From Metapseudomonas resinovorans DSM 21078 (lineage in GTDB: Bacteria; Pseudomonadota; Gammaproteobacteria; Pseudomonadales; Pseudomonadaceae): 64,000 nucleotides of DNA. Shown one piece after another: positions 50,525-61,209 of this stretch. Where the stretch lies: the NCBI RefSeq assembly GCF_000423545.1, contig NZ_KE384033.1, forward strand, positions 1 through 64,000, in the 5' to 3' direction. The position numbers and the translations under genes are program-made. The notes under the pieces were generated by a model. That model had not been told where the DNA came from, did not search any database, and saw nothing but the letters and a program-made list of their open reading frames with translations. The first letter of the stretch is position 1, and each line of letters opens with the position of its first letter.

Positions 50525-51337
50525 TCACGCCAGTTCCAGCCAGATCGGCGCATGGTCCGACGGCTTTTCCATGCCGCGCAGGTCGTAGTCGATGCCTGCG
50601 TCCTTGAGACGTGCCTGCAGCGGTTGGCTGGCGAGGATCACGTCGATGCGCAGGCCGCGCTTGGGGGTGTCTTCGAAGCCGCGGCTGCGGTAGTCGAACC
50701 AGCTGAAGCGGTCATTCACCTCGGGGTTGAGCTGGCGGAAGCTGTCCACCAGTCCCCAGCTCTTCAGGCGCGCCAGCCACTCGCGCTCTTCCGGCAGGAA
50801 GCTGCACTTGCCGGTCTTCAGCCAACGCTTGCGGTTTTCTTCGCCGATGCCGATGTCACAGTCTTCCGGCGAGATGTTGATGTCGCCCATCACCACCAGC
50901 GACTGGCTTGGCTGGAACTGCTGCTCCAGCAAAACCTGCAGGTCGGCGTAGAAGCGCTCCTTGGCCGGGAACTTGACCGGGTGATCGCGGCTTTCGCCCT
51001 GGGGGAAGTAGCCGTTCATCACGGTCACCGGGTTGCCCTGGGCGTCGGCGAAGGTGCCATAGATGAAGCGACGCTGGGCGTCCTCGGTGTCGCCGGGGAA
51101 GCCCTTGGAAAGGGACAGCGGTTCCTGGCGGGAGAGCAGGGCGACGCCGTAATGGCCCTTCTGCCCGTGGTAGTGCACGTGGTAGCCGAGCTGGCGGATT
51201 TCGGCTTCGGGGAACTGCTCGTCGGAGACCTTGGTTTCCTGCAGGCCGATCACGTCGGGCTGGTGCTTGGCGATCAGTGCTTCAAGCTGGTGAGGACGTG
51301 CCCGCAGGCCATTGATATTGAAAGAAACGATCTTCAT
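50525..51337 (-). CDS. xthA: exodeoxyribonuclease III
   Basis: 270 aa, full length. AP endonuclease and 3'-5' exonuclease of base-excision repair. Motifs of the exonuclease III family: [13 protein letters not shown] with N7, LQETKV with E34 as metal ligand, [16 protein letters not shown] with the catalytic Asp and Asn, and [10 protein letters not shown] with the catalytic His near 262. Backbone gene, transcribed towards the right edge of the island. Confidence 0.95.
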   Translation of the reverse strand: MKIVSFNINGLRARPHQLEALIAKHQPDVIGLQETKVSDEQFPEAEIRQLGYHVHYHGQKGHYGVALLSRQEPLSLSKGFPGDTEDAQRRFIYGTFADAQGNPVTVMNGYFPQGESRDHPVKFPAKERFYADLQVLLEQQFQPSQSLVVMGDINISPEDCDIGIGEENRKRWLKTGKCSFLPEEREWLARLKSWGLVDSFRQLNPEVNDRFSWFDYRSRGFEDTPKRGLRIDVILASQPLQARLKDAGIDYDLRGMEKPSDHAPIWLELA

Positions 51338-51470
51338 CGCGAAGGCATCCTGGCAAAAAGGCGATGCTAGCCGAAGGCAACGACCCCGGCCAGTCGCATG
51401 GCCGGGCTGGGGAACTGGTGCTAATTTCCCTCATGGCCCGATAGAACCCATAACAAATGAGGTGCCGTGA

Positions 51471-52124
51471 ATGCCCGGTTACATCCCTACTGCGCCGGTC
51501 GAAGTGCGCATGCTGGACGGTGGCTATGCCCGCGAGGCTCGCTCCCTGCTGTTCCACGCCTATCGTCATGAACCCACATTCGCCTATCTGTTCGAGGCGG
51601 AGCGCCCGGGCTATGAGCAGCGGGTACGCGCCACGGTGCGGGAACTGGTCCAGCAGCATTTCCTGGAGGACCTGCCAGCCATTGGCCTGCTGATCGAAGA
51701 GCGCCTGGTGGGGGTCGCCCTGATCGCACCGCCGCAGCGCCGTATGGATATCACCGAAAGTTGGGGCTGGCGCCTGCGCATGCTGCTCACCACCGGCTTC
51801 CGCTGCACGCGCCGCTACCTCGACTACCACGACGCTGTGCTCGCTTGCCTGCCGCCGGGGCCGTACCACGTGCTGCCGCTGTTGGGTATCCACCCTGAGT
51901 TCCAGGGGCGTCACCTGGGTGAACAGTTGCTTGAGGCCCTGCACAACTGGTGCGCCGAGGATGATGGCTCCCAGGGCGTTGTGCTGGACACCGGCAACGT
52001 TCGCTATCTGGAGTTCTACAAGCGCCAAGGCTACGAAGAGGTGGGGGAGGTGGCCCTTGGACCGGTGGTCGAGCATGTGTTCTTCCACCCCAATCCACGA
52101 CCGCTGATGCGCGCCAACGTCTGA
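51471..52124 (+). CDS. GNAT-family acetyltransferase
   Basis: 217 aa. N-acetyltransferase fold: the acetyl-CoA motif region LLGIHPEFQGRHLGEQLLEALHNWC (about 140-165; Q/R-x2-G-x-G/L variant) and the C-terminal LDTGNVRYLEFYKRQGYEEVGE are clear. Substrate unknown; it could acetylate a small molecule or protein. Divergent from xthA (133-bp gap) and followed by tamA after 39 bp. Resembles PA2544 by position, as I recall. Confidence 0.85.
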   Translation: MPGYIPTAPVEVRMLDGGYAREARSLLFHAYRHEPTFAYLFEAERPGYEQRVRATVRELVQQHFLEDLPAIGLLIEERLVGVALIAPPQRRMDITESWGWRLRMLLTTGFRCTRRYLDYHDAVLACLPPGPYHVLPLLGIHPEFQGRHLGEQLLEALHNWCAEDDGSQGVVLDTGNVRYLEFYKRQGYEEVGEVALGPVVEHVFFHPNPRPLMRANV

Positions 52125-52163
52125 CAGAACTTGGGCACGGAAAGGCCGGAATGCCGTGCTAGC

Positions 52164-53903
52164 ATGCCGCGCATGAATTACCGCCAAGGATTGCGCGGGC
52201 CGCTGCTGCTAGGCCTGCTTTGCACAAGTAGTCTGGCGCTGGCCAAGGCCACGCTGGACGTGAAGGTCGAACCTGCCAATGCGGCGCTGAAGGCCAATAT
52301 CGAGGCCTACATCGGCGCCCTTGGCGATCGCAATGAAGAAGCCTTGCGACGTTTCCGGCGTTCCGCGGAGGAGCAGGCGCACCAGGCCGCCCAGGCACTT
52401 GGCTATTACCAGTCCGAGATCGACAGCCGTGTCGACGGTGGCAAGGACCCTTCTCTGCATGTGCTGGTGGTGCCCGGCGAGCCGGTACGCCTGCGCAACG
52501 TCGTGGTGAGGATTGATGGCGAGGCCAGCGCCCTCGTGGTCTTTCGCGTCCCCGAAAGCAAGGCGCTGAAGCAGGGCGCCCAGCTCAATCACGGCGCCTA
52601 TGAGGATGCCAAGAAGCTGATCCAGAACCAGGCCCTGCGCTACGGCTTCTTCGACGGACGCTTCACCCGGCAGCGGCTGGACGTCGACCCGCGCGCTGGC
52701 GTCGCCGATATCGAGCTGGTCTATGAAAGCGGCCCACGCTACAGCCTGGGCGCGGTCAGTTTCGACGGTGACACGCCTTTCGACCCGGACCTGCTGGCGC
52801 GACTGGTGCCGTTTGCGGCCAACACGCCCTACGACTCCGACCAGGTCGCCAAGCTCAGCCAGAACCTCCAGGCCAGCGGCTATTTCGATGAAGTGCGGGT
52901 GGATGCCAGCCCGGTGAAGGGCGCCGGCCGGCTGATACCGGTCAAGGTCAGGCTGGCAGCGGTGAAGCCGCGCACCGTGGGGCTGGGGGTCGGCATTTCC
53001 ACCGACGTGGGACCTCGCGCCCGAGCCAACTGGACTCGCCACTGGATCAACCCCCAGGGCCATCGTCTGGGTGCGGAGACCGAAGTTTCCCCGGTACGAC
53101 AGAACGTCGGCACCTGGTACGAGATTCCCCTGGACCCGCCCCTCACCGACACCCTGCGTTTTTCCACCGGTCTGCAGCGCGAGGACCTGGTGGATGTGGA
53201 AAGCCGCCGCTTCACCCTCGGTGGCCAGTGGCAGTCGAAGCTGCCCAATGACTGGCAGCGGGTGGTGTCCCTGCGCTGGGAGCAGGAGACGTTCGACTTC
53301 GGTGATGGCAGCGACGATGGTCGCAGCAGCTTCCTGATTCCCGGCATCAGTTACGGCGTGACCCGCAGCGACAACAAACTCGATCCCAATCGCGGCTATT
53401 CGCTGCAGTTCGATGTGCGTGGCGCCAAGGAGGGCATCCTCTCCGACACCGATTTCACCTACGCCAGCGCCATGGCCAAGGGACTCTACACCCTGCCTGG
53501 CGGCCATCGCGTGCTGGGCCGTGTGCAGGCCGGTGGGATTGCCACGACCGACTTCGATGCCATTCCGCCGTCCCTGCGCTTCTTCGCCGGTGGTGACCAG
53601 AGCGTGAGGGGTTACGACTACCAGACCCTCTCGCCGGAAGACAACAATGGCAAGAAGGTGGGCGGTCGCTACCTGCTGGTGGGGAGTGCCGAATACCAAT
53701 TCCCCCTCACAGAAAAATGGCGCCTGGCAGCTTTCGTCGACCGCGGCAACGCCATGGACTCTCTCAACGCGGCCATGAAGACGGGCGCCGGCCTGGGCGT
53801 GCGCTGGGTCTCGCCGGTGGGGCCGATTCGCCTGGACGTGGCGAAGGCGCTGGATGACCCGGGCGGCTATCGACTCCACTTCTCCATGGGGCCGGAACTG
53901 TGA
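52164..53903 (+). CDS. tamA: translocation and assembly module outer-membrane protein TamA
   Basis: 579 aa. Start chosen at ATG 52164; ATG 52173 is an alternative, as neither has a strong ribosome site. Signal peptide (cleavage near SLALAKATL), then three POTRA domains (about 30-265) and a 16-stranded Omp85 barrel (270-579). The Omp85 signature is seen as RFFAGGDQSVRGYDYQTLSP, and the barrel ends GYRLHFSMGPEL. TamA works with TamB to insert certain outer-membrane proteins and move phospholipids. Coupled to tamB by ATGA-type overlap (4 bases). Confidence 0.92.
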   Translation: MPRMNYRQGLRGPLLLGLLCTSSLALAKATLDVKVEPANAALKANIEAYIGALGDRNEEALRRFRRSAEEQAHQAAQALGYYQSEIDSRVDGGKDPSLHVLVVPGEPVRLRNVVVRIDGEASALVVFRVPESKALKQGAQLNHGAYEDAKKLIQNQALRYGFFDGRFTRQRLDVDPRAGVADIELVYESGPRYSLGAVSFDGDTPFDPDLLARLVPFAANTPYDSDQVAKLSQNLQASGYFDEVRVDASPVKGAGRLIPVKVRLAAVKPRTVGLGVGISTDVGPRARANWTRHWINPQGHRLGAETEVSPVRQNVGTWYEIPLDPPLTDTLRFSTGLQREDLVDVESRRFTLGGQWQSKLPNDWQRVVSLRWEQETFDFGDGSDDGRSSFLIPGISYGVTRSDNKLDPNRGYSLQFDVRGAKEGILSDTDFTYASAMAKGLYTLPGGHRVLGRVQAGGIATTDFDAIPPSLRFFAGGDQSVRGYDYQTLSPEDNNGKKVGGRYLLVGSAEYQFPLTEKWRLAAFVDRGNAMDSLNAAMKTGAGLGVRWVSPVGPIRLDVAKALDDPGGYRLHFSMGPEL

Positions 53904-56900
53904 GGCGCGCGCTGAAATTTGGCCTCGCAGGGCTGGCCGCCATCCTGGCAGGCATCGTGGCGATTCCGGCCGTGCTGCTGTTCACGGAGGTCGGCGGGCG
54001 CTGGTTGCTGGGCCATGTACCCGGGCTCGAAGTGGACGGCTTCAGCGGCACGCTCGGTAGCCGGTGGAGCGCGACGCGCCTGTCCTGGCAGCAGGATGGC
54101 ACCGTCCTGAAGCTGGATGCGCCACGGCTGGATTGGTCGCTCGCCTGCCTGATGCGTCGCACCCTCTGCATCAACGAACTGGCCAGCGACAGCATCCAGC
54201 TCGATCTGCCGCCGTCGCAATCCGACGAAGCGACTGGCCCGATCAGCCTGCCGGAGTTGCGCCTGCCGCTGGCGCTGGAGGTCGGGCAGGTGCGCGTCGG
54301 TCGCTTCGTCCTCGATGGCGGCGATCAGTTCCAGCAACTGGACCTGGTGGCGCGCTGGCAGGCTGATGGTCTTCAGTTGGAGCGCCTCAGCGTGCGTCGC
54401 GATGATCTCGCGCTGGAACTGCAAGGTTCCCTGCGCCCCGAAGGCGATTGGCCCATGACGGTGCAGGGCAGCCTGCAGTTGCCCGCGCCGGGCGAGGGGC
54501 CCTGGAGGCTGGCGCTGAAGGCGAAGGGCGATCTGCAGGGCGTGCTCACGCTCCAGGCTGACAGCAGCGGTTACCTCAGCGGCCGCCTGGACGGCGAACT
54601 CCGCCCGCTGGCAGACAACCTGCCGGCCAGTGCTACGTTGCGGGCCGATGGCTTCAAGGCCAGCGCCGGCTTGCCGGATACCCTGGCCCTCAATCAGGTG
54701 GAGCTGACTGCAAAAGGCGATCTCAAGGACGGCTACGTCGTACAGGGGAAGGCCAGCCTGCCGGGTGAAGGCGGCGCAGTGGCACTCGGCCTGGATGGCC
54801 GGGTCGATGCCCAGGGTGCGGATATCCGGCAGCTTCTGCTCACGGGCGAACCGCAACAGACCCTGGCATTGCAGGGGCGGGTCGACTGGCAGCGGGAACT
54901 CGCCATCGACAGCCGCCTGCAATGGCGCGACTTCCCCTGGCAACGCCTGTTCCCCCAGGAACAGCCGCCGCCCGTGGAGTTGCACCAGTTGGACGCCGAG
55001 GTGCGTTACGCCGGCAGTCGCTATGACGGCAAGTTCGACGCCCGCCTCAAGGGGCCGGCCGGTGACTTCAGCGTCGGCAGCCCGATGACGGGTGACCTGG
55101 CCAGCGTCACCCTGGCCGATCTGCAACTCAAGGCCGGGCAGGGCCGTGCCCAGGGTCGGGTGAAAATCGATTTCGCCAGTGGCGTCGGCTGGGACAGCCA
55201 GTTGGCCTTGAGCGAGCTCGACCCTTCCTACTGGCTGGCCGAACTGCCGGGCAAGCTGGCCGGCAATCTGCAATCCAGGGGCGCCTGGCGTGACCAACGC
55301 CTGGACCTGAATGCCGATCTCGACCTCAAGGGCCAGCTGCGGGGCCAGCCTGCACTGCTCCAGGCCAAGGCTGTAGGTGCGGGCGAACGATGGCAGCTCC
55401 ATGCGCTGCAGGTGCGCCTGGGCGACAACAGGATCGAAGGCCGGGGCCAGTTGGACCAGACGCTCAGCGGCCGCCTCGACCTGGCCCTGAATCGCCTTGG
55501 CCAGCTTTGGCCAAAACTCTTCGGCAAGGTCCAGGGGCGCCTGGATCTGGCCGGCACGCTGCAGGCACCGCAAGGCAAGCTGGTGCTGACCGGCGAACGC
55601 GTGGGGCAGGGCGACAACCGCCTCGACAGTTTCAAGCTGGATGCCCAGTTGGACGCTGCCCAGCGTGGTCGAGTGCAACTGCAAGCGGACGGGTTGGCCT
55701 CTGGTGACAACGAGTTAGGGACCCTGACAGCCGAAGGCTCAGGTGATCGTGTTCGTCAGCAACTGGAACTCAACCTCAAGGGGCCCTTGCTCGACCTGTT
55801 GCTGGCCCTGGACGGCAAGCTGGAGGGCGGCAACTGGCGCGGGCGGCTGGCGCGGGGCGAGGTCCAGGCCAGTGGACAGGACTGGCGCCTGGAAGCACCG
55901 GCGCGGCTGGAACGGCTGGCCGACGGCAAGCTGAACTTCGGTGCGCATTGTTGGCGCTCCGGGCCGGCGAGCCTGTGCGGCGGCGAGCAGCGCCTGATGC
56001 CCGAGCCGAAGCTGGACTACCGCCTGCGCGACTTCCCCCTGGCCAGCCTGGCGCGCTGGCTGCCTGAAGACTTCGCCTGGCAGGGCGAGCTGAATGCTGA
56101 TCTCAAGCTCGACTTGCCGGCCAGCGGACCCAACGGTCGCATCACCCTGGACGCCGGCAGCGGGGTGCTGCGATTGAAGGAGGAGGATCGCTGGGTCGAC
56201 TTCCCCTACCGGCGCCTGCTGTTGGACAGCACCCTGCGCCCGCAACGCATCGACAGCCAACTGAGCTTTCAGGGCCAGGGCCTTGGTGAGTTACAACTGG
56301 ACGCACTGATCGATCCGCGCCCGGCGAACAAACCATTGTCCGGTCAGTTCCGTCTGGATGGGCTGGACCTCGCCGTGCTGCGCCCGTTCGTGCCCAAGGT
56401 GGAAACGCTGGAAGGCCGCTTGCAAGGGGCCGGCAGCCTGAGCGGCACCCTGCAGGCGCCCTATGTACTGGGCAACTTGCGGCTGGCCGATGGCCGCATC
56501 GGCGGTGGCGACCTGCCCATGAGCTTCGAGTCCCTCGGCCTCGATGCGCGTATCGCTGGCGAAAGCCTCGAGCTGAGCGGGCAGTGGCGCAGCGGCGAAC
56601 AGGGGCAGGGCAGCCTGTCGGGCAACCTGGCCTGGGCACGTGGCCTGGACCTCGACCTGGCGCTACGTGGTTCGCGCCTGCCGCTGGTGGTGGAACCGTA
56701 CGCGAACCTGGAAGTGGAACCCGACCTTCGCATCGGGCTCGCCAGCGGCCGTCTGGCGCTGACCGGCAAGGTGCTGGTGCCGCGCGGCAAGATCAAGGTG
56801 CGCGAGCTACCGCCCCAGGCAGTCAAGGTCTCACCGGATGCGCGCCTGGTGGGCGAGCAAGACGCCGAGCAGCAGCCGCTGGAAATGGCCATGAACGTGG

Positions 56901-57547
56901 ACGTGGAAGTCGGCCAGGATCGCCTGCAGTTCTCTGGCTTCGGCCTGACCGCGGACCTCCAGGGCCACCTCAAGGTCGGCGACAACCTCACGGGGAACGG
57001 GGAGCTGGTATTGAAGAACGGTCGTTATCGTGCCTACGGCCAACGCCTTGACCTGCGCCGTGCGCGCCTGCTGTTCGCCGGTCCGCTGGACCAGCCCTAT
57101 CTGGACATTGAAGCCGTCCGCACGGTGGGTGACGTCACCGCTGGCCTGCGCCTGAATGGCCGTGCCGATGAGCCCAGCACCGAAGTCTTCTCCAATCCAG
57201 CCATGAGCCAGGAACAGGCGCTGTCCTACCTGATTCTTGGCCGGCCATTGAACACCAGCGAGGGCGACGGTAATGCAGTGGGCCGAGCCGCTCTGGCCAT
57301 GGGCCTGTCCGGCAGTGCGCCGCTGACCAGCGAATTGGCCCAGCGCCTCGGCCTCAAGGATCTGCAGCTCGATGACGACGGCGCCCTGGGGCAGATCACC
57401 GACCGCCTGAGCATTCGCTACGGCCTCGGCGTGGTGGATTCCACCAGTGTCGTGGCGCTGCGCTACGAGCTGACCAAGCGGCTCTACCTGGAAGCCGCCA
57501 GTGGTCTGGCCAGCTCGCTTGACCTGTTTTACAAGAAGGATTTCTGA
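53900..57547 (+). CDS. tamB: translocation and assembly module inner-membrane protein TamB
   Basis: 1215 aa from GTG at 53900, overlapping the tamA stop by 4 bases. One N-terminal membrane helix (about 6-28, GLAGLAAILAGIVAIPAVLLF) anchors a long periplasmic beta-helical AsmA-like body of repeated LxLxG strands. The C-terminal TamB/DUF490 domain (about 870-1215) is complete and ends DLFYKKDF. It spans the periplasm and forms a complex with TamA, guiding lipids or proteins to the outer membrane. Full-length without frameshift. Confidence 0.92.
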   Translation: MRRALKFGLAGLAAILAGIVAIPAVLLFTEVGGRWLLGHVPGLEVDGFSGTLGSRWSATRLSWQQDGTVLKLDAPRLDWSLACLMRRTLCINELASDSIQLDLPPSQSDEATGPISLPELRLPLALEVGQVRVGRFVLDGGDQFQQLDLVARWQADGLQLERLSVRRDDLALELQGSLRPEGDWPMTVQGSLQLPAPGEGPWRLALKAKGDLQGVLTLQADSSGYLSGRLDGELRPLADNLPASATLRADGFKASAGLPDTLALNQVELTAKGDLKDGYVVQGKASLPGEGGAVALGLDGRVDAQGADIRQLLLTGEPQQTLALQGRVDWQRELAIDSRLQWRDFPWQRLFPQEQPPPVELHQLDAEVRYAGSRYDGKFDARLKGPAGDFSVGSPMTGDLASVTLADLQLKAGQGRAQGRVKIDFASGVGWDSQLALSELDPSYWLAELPGKLAGNLQSRGAWRDQRLDLNADLDLKGQLRGQPALLQAKAVGAGERWQLHALQVRLGDNRIEGRGQLDQTLSGRLDLALNRLGQLWPKLFGKVQGRLDLAGTLQAPQGKLVLTGERVGQGDNRLDSFKLDAQLDAAQRGRVQLQADGLASGDNELGTLTAEGSGDRVRQQLELNLKGPLLDLLLALDGKLEGGNWRGRLARGEVQASGQDWRLEAPARLERLADGKLNFGAHCWRSGPASLCGGEQRLMPEPKLDYRLRDFPLASLARWLPEDFAWQGELNADLKLDLPASGPNGRITLDAGSGVLRLKEEDRWVDFPYRRLLLDSTLRPQRIDSQLSFQGQGLGELQLDALIDPRPANKPLSGQFRLDGLDLAVLRPFVPKVETLEGRLQGAGSLSGTLQAPYVLGNLRLADGRIGGGDLPMSFESLGLDARIAGESLELSGQWRSGEQGQGSLSGNLAWARGLDLDLALRGSRLPLVVEPYANLEVEPDLRIGLASGRLALTGKVLVPRGKIKVRELPPQAVKVSPDARLVGEQDAEQQPLEMAMNVDVEVGQDRLQFSGFGLTADLQGHLKVGDNLTGNGELVLKNGRYRAYGQRLDLRRARLLFAGPLDQPYLDIEAVRTVGDVTAGLRLNGRADEPSTEVFSNPAMSQEQALSYLILGRPLNTSEGDGNAVGRAALAMGLSGSAPLTSELAQRLGLKDLQLDDDGALGQITDRLSIRYGLGVVDSTSVVALRYELTKRLYLEAASGLASSLDLFYKKDF

Positions 57548-57778
57548 GGTAGGAGATAGCCTTTCTGGCTGGCGGAAATCGCCTGGGATCGTGCTAGCAT
57601 CCGCGCCGCGGTCTGCCTCAGGCCTTTCCAGTGCCCGTCCTGCAGTCCTTATGTCCTGGTTGGCGACGTCACCCGTTGCCACTGCGTCATGGAATGATCC
57701 CGATGCCTACCGGTAACGGGATTCCGAACCTGGAGCCGGCTACAGCCGCTCCTTCGAACAAGAAGAAAGGAGCCCTCT

Positions 57779-59143
<1,365 letters not shown>

Positions 59144-59224
59144 CTTCTGGGTCAGGACTTTTGCCGCGCGCCGTGCTTAACTTGGCGTCTTCGTACAACC
59201 ACACCTGAAACAAGGATCCATGCA

Positions 59225-59722
59225 ATGGCTCAAGTAACCCTCAAGGGCAATCCGATCACCGTCGACGGCCAGCTGCCGCAACAAGGCCAGCAAGCCCCGG
59301 CCTTCAGCCTGGTCGGCGGCGACCTGTCCGACGTGACCCTGGCCAGCCTGAGCGGCAAGCGCAAGGTGCTGAACATCTTCCCGAGCGTCGACACCCCGAC
59401 CTGCGCCACCTCCGTGCGCAAGTTCAACGTCGAGGCCAGCAAGCTGGCCAACACCGTGGTGCTGTGCATCTCGGCTGACCTGCCGTTCGCCCAGAAGCGT
59501 TTCTGCGGTGCCGAAGGCCTGGACAACGTGATCAACCTGTCCACCATGCGCGGCGCCAACTTCCTCAAGGACTACGGCGTGGCCATCGCCAACGGCCCGC
59601 TGGCCGGCATCGCCGCCCGTGCTGTCGTGGTACTGGATGAGAACGACAAGGTGCTGCACAGCGAGCTGGTCGGCGAGATCGCCGATGAGCCGAACTACGC
59701 GGCTGCTATCGCTGCCCTGTAA
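59225..59722 (+). CDS. tpx: thiol peroxidase
   Basis: 165 aa, the normal size of atypical 2-Cys peroxiredoxins of the Tpx type. Peroxidatic C60 in [16 protein letters not shown] and resolving C94 in KRFCGAEGL are both present. It reduces lipid and alkyl hydroperoxides with thioredoxin, in cytoplasm or periplasm-facing compartments. Starts 81 bp after the symporter and is ended by a terminator. Confidence 0.95.
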   Translation: MAQVTLKGNPITVDGQLPQQGQQAPAFSLVGGDLSDVTLASLSGKRKVLNIFPSVDTPTCATSVRKFNVEASKLANTVVLCISADLPFAQKRFCGAEGLDNVINLSTMRGANFLKDYGVAIANGPLAGIAARAVVVLDENDKVLHSELVGEIADEPNYAAAIAAL

Positions 59723-59740
59723 GGGACGGTGATAGGAGGA

Positions 59741-59766
59741 AGGGAGGCCAATGGCCTCCCTTTTTT
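59741..59766 (+). terminator. rho-independent terminator of tpx
   Basis: AGGGAGGCC-AAT-GGCCTCCCT with a TTTTTT tail, 18 bases after the tpx stop. Confidence 0.93.
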
Positions 59767-59847
59767 GTGCCCGGGCACCGAGTTTCTGCAGGTTGCGGCC
59801 AAGCGGAGCGCGGCCCAACGTTCGGTGCCGTGCCGGCGCGACGTGAC

Positions 59848-59878
59848 GATGGGTTTCGTGCCTCTACCCATCCTACGG
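59848..59878. repeat. extragenic palindrome, 29-bp class
   Basis: GATGGGTTTCGTGCCTCTAC-CCATCCTAC, reverse complement of the element at 17183-17213 with two differences in 29. Lies directly before the convergent end of the TldD/PmbA-like gene. Confidence 0.75.
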
Positions 59879-59880
59879 GC

Positions 59881-61209
59881 TTACAAGGTGAGCTTCAGCC
59901 GGTTGACCAACGCCCCCGGCAGCAGCGCCGACCAGGTCTGGCGCTCCCCGTAGGTGCTGCTGGACAGCCGTAGCTGGCGCTCCAGGGTCAGGTCTTCCAG
60001 TTGCTCGCCGAGCAGGCTGAACAGGCTGTCGTCGAAGCGCATGGTGTCCACCGGGGCCTGGATCTGGCCGTCTTCCACCCAGAAGGTGGCGAAGCGGGTC
60101 ATACCGGTCATGCGTGCGGCGGGCAGGTCCGACCAGTTCAGGTACCAGAGATTGCCGATGTAAAGGCCTGTGCCCAGGCGTTCCAGCACGCGGTCCTGCG
60201 GCAGGTTGCCGGCGCCCATCACCAGCGACTGGGTGGCTTCGTTGGCGTCGGCGCAGTTCGCTTCCAGGCCGTATTCGCGGGCGCTGCGGGGGTAGACCAG
60301 TTGCCCGGGCATCTTCCCGTTGCGGATCAGGGCCACGTCGCTGCGTGGCGCACCTTCCGGGCCGAAAGCCGGGGCGAGGGCGCCGGCTACCTGCTCGTCC
60401 AGGTTCAGCAGCGGGCTGAAGCGGGCGCTGCCATCCTGCAGGCGTTGCAGAGGGCTTTCCTTGTTGGCCAGGGCGCGAGCGGAGAAGCCGGTCCAGGACA
60501 GCATGCCCAGGACTTCGTCGAGTGCTGCCGGGGCCAGGTAGGCGCGGTAGTCGCCGGGTTGCAGGTGGCGAACCGGCTTGCCCAGGTGCTCCAGTTGCTG
60601 GCGTGCATGGGCGAAGCGGCTGGCGAATTCGGCGCCCTCCCAGTGCGAGCCGGCGTAGTCGGCTTTCACCGCCTGGTGGTTGGCGTGGAACAGGCTCCAG
60701 TCGAAATTGAAACAGTGCGCAGCGTGCCAGCCGAAGGCGCCAAAGCTGTTGGCGAAGCCCCGGTACAGCGGGCCGGAGGCGTAGATGCCCACCAGGTCGA
60801 GGCCGTTGGCGACGGCGTCGATCTCGGCCAGCACGCTGGCGCAGTCGGGGAGGGCGGTTTCGTCTGTTGCACGCCGATGCCAGGCGGCGCGTTCCAGTTG
60901 CAGGTAAGGGTCCGGTGGCAACTGTCCGATGACCAGTCGCAGTTGCACCAGCCCCTCGGCCAGGTGCCGGCGGTCGCTTTCCAGGTCACCGCTGAGGGTG
61001 ACGGCGATCTCCGCGCTGCGGTCGTCACGGATCAGCCGCACGCGCCCGATGGCCTGGGTCACGTGGCCGGCCTGGCGTACCTGGGCCTTGTTGAAACGAA
61101 TGAACTCGGACTCCTCGGCGCTGTACCAGAGGCTGAAGTCCTCGCCTGCCTGCAGGCTGGCGCCCAGGCTTTCGGCCAGGGCGGTAAAGCGGGATTCTGC
61201 GTCGGCCAT
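59881..61209 (-). CDS. PmbA/TldE-like subunit of a TldD/E-type metalloprotease
   Basis: 442 aa from ATG at 61209, which overlaps the stop of the TldD-like gene by one base (TGATG), with GGAGG upstream. Longer upstream frames lack such coupling. It lacks an HExxH zinc motif and has the PmbA/TldE pattern, being the non-catalytic partner. In known systems TldD and TldE form a heterodimeric protease with a narrow channel that cuts unfolded peptides, including microcin and CcdA. This pair differs from the usual housekeeping tldD-pmbA pair, which is expected elsewhere in the genome. Confidence 0.85.
   Translation of the reverse strand: MADAESRFTALAESLGASLQAGEDFSLWYSAEESEFIRFNKAQVRQAGHVTQAIGRVRLIRDDRSAEIAVTLSGDLESDRRHLAEGLVQLRLVIGQLPPDPYLQLERAAWHRRATDETALPDCASVLAEIDAVANGLDLVGIYASGPLYRGFANSFGAFGWHAAHCFNFDWSLFHANHQAVKADYAGSHWEGAEFASRFAHARQQLEHLGKPVRHLQPGDYRAYLAPAALDEVLGMLSWTGFSARALANKESPLQRLQDGSARFSPLLNLDEQVAGALAPAFGPEGAPRSDVALIRNGKMPGQLVYPRSAREYGLEANCADANEATQSLVMGAGNLPQDRVLERLGTGLYIGNLWYLNWSDLPAARMTGMTRFATFWVEDGQIQAPVDTMRFDDSLFSLLGEQLEDLTLERQLRLSSSTYGERQTWSALLPGALVNRLKLTL

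Noticed and set aside
57548-57778. Amino-acid riboswitch in the leader of the Na+/alanine symporter
   Set aside because: No glycine-riboswitch core or other known aptamer pattern could be recognised in the 231 bases.
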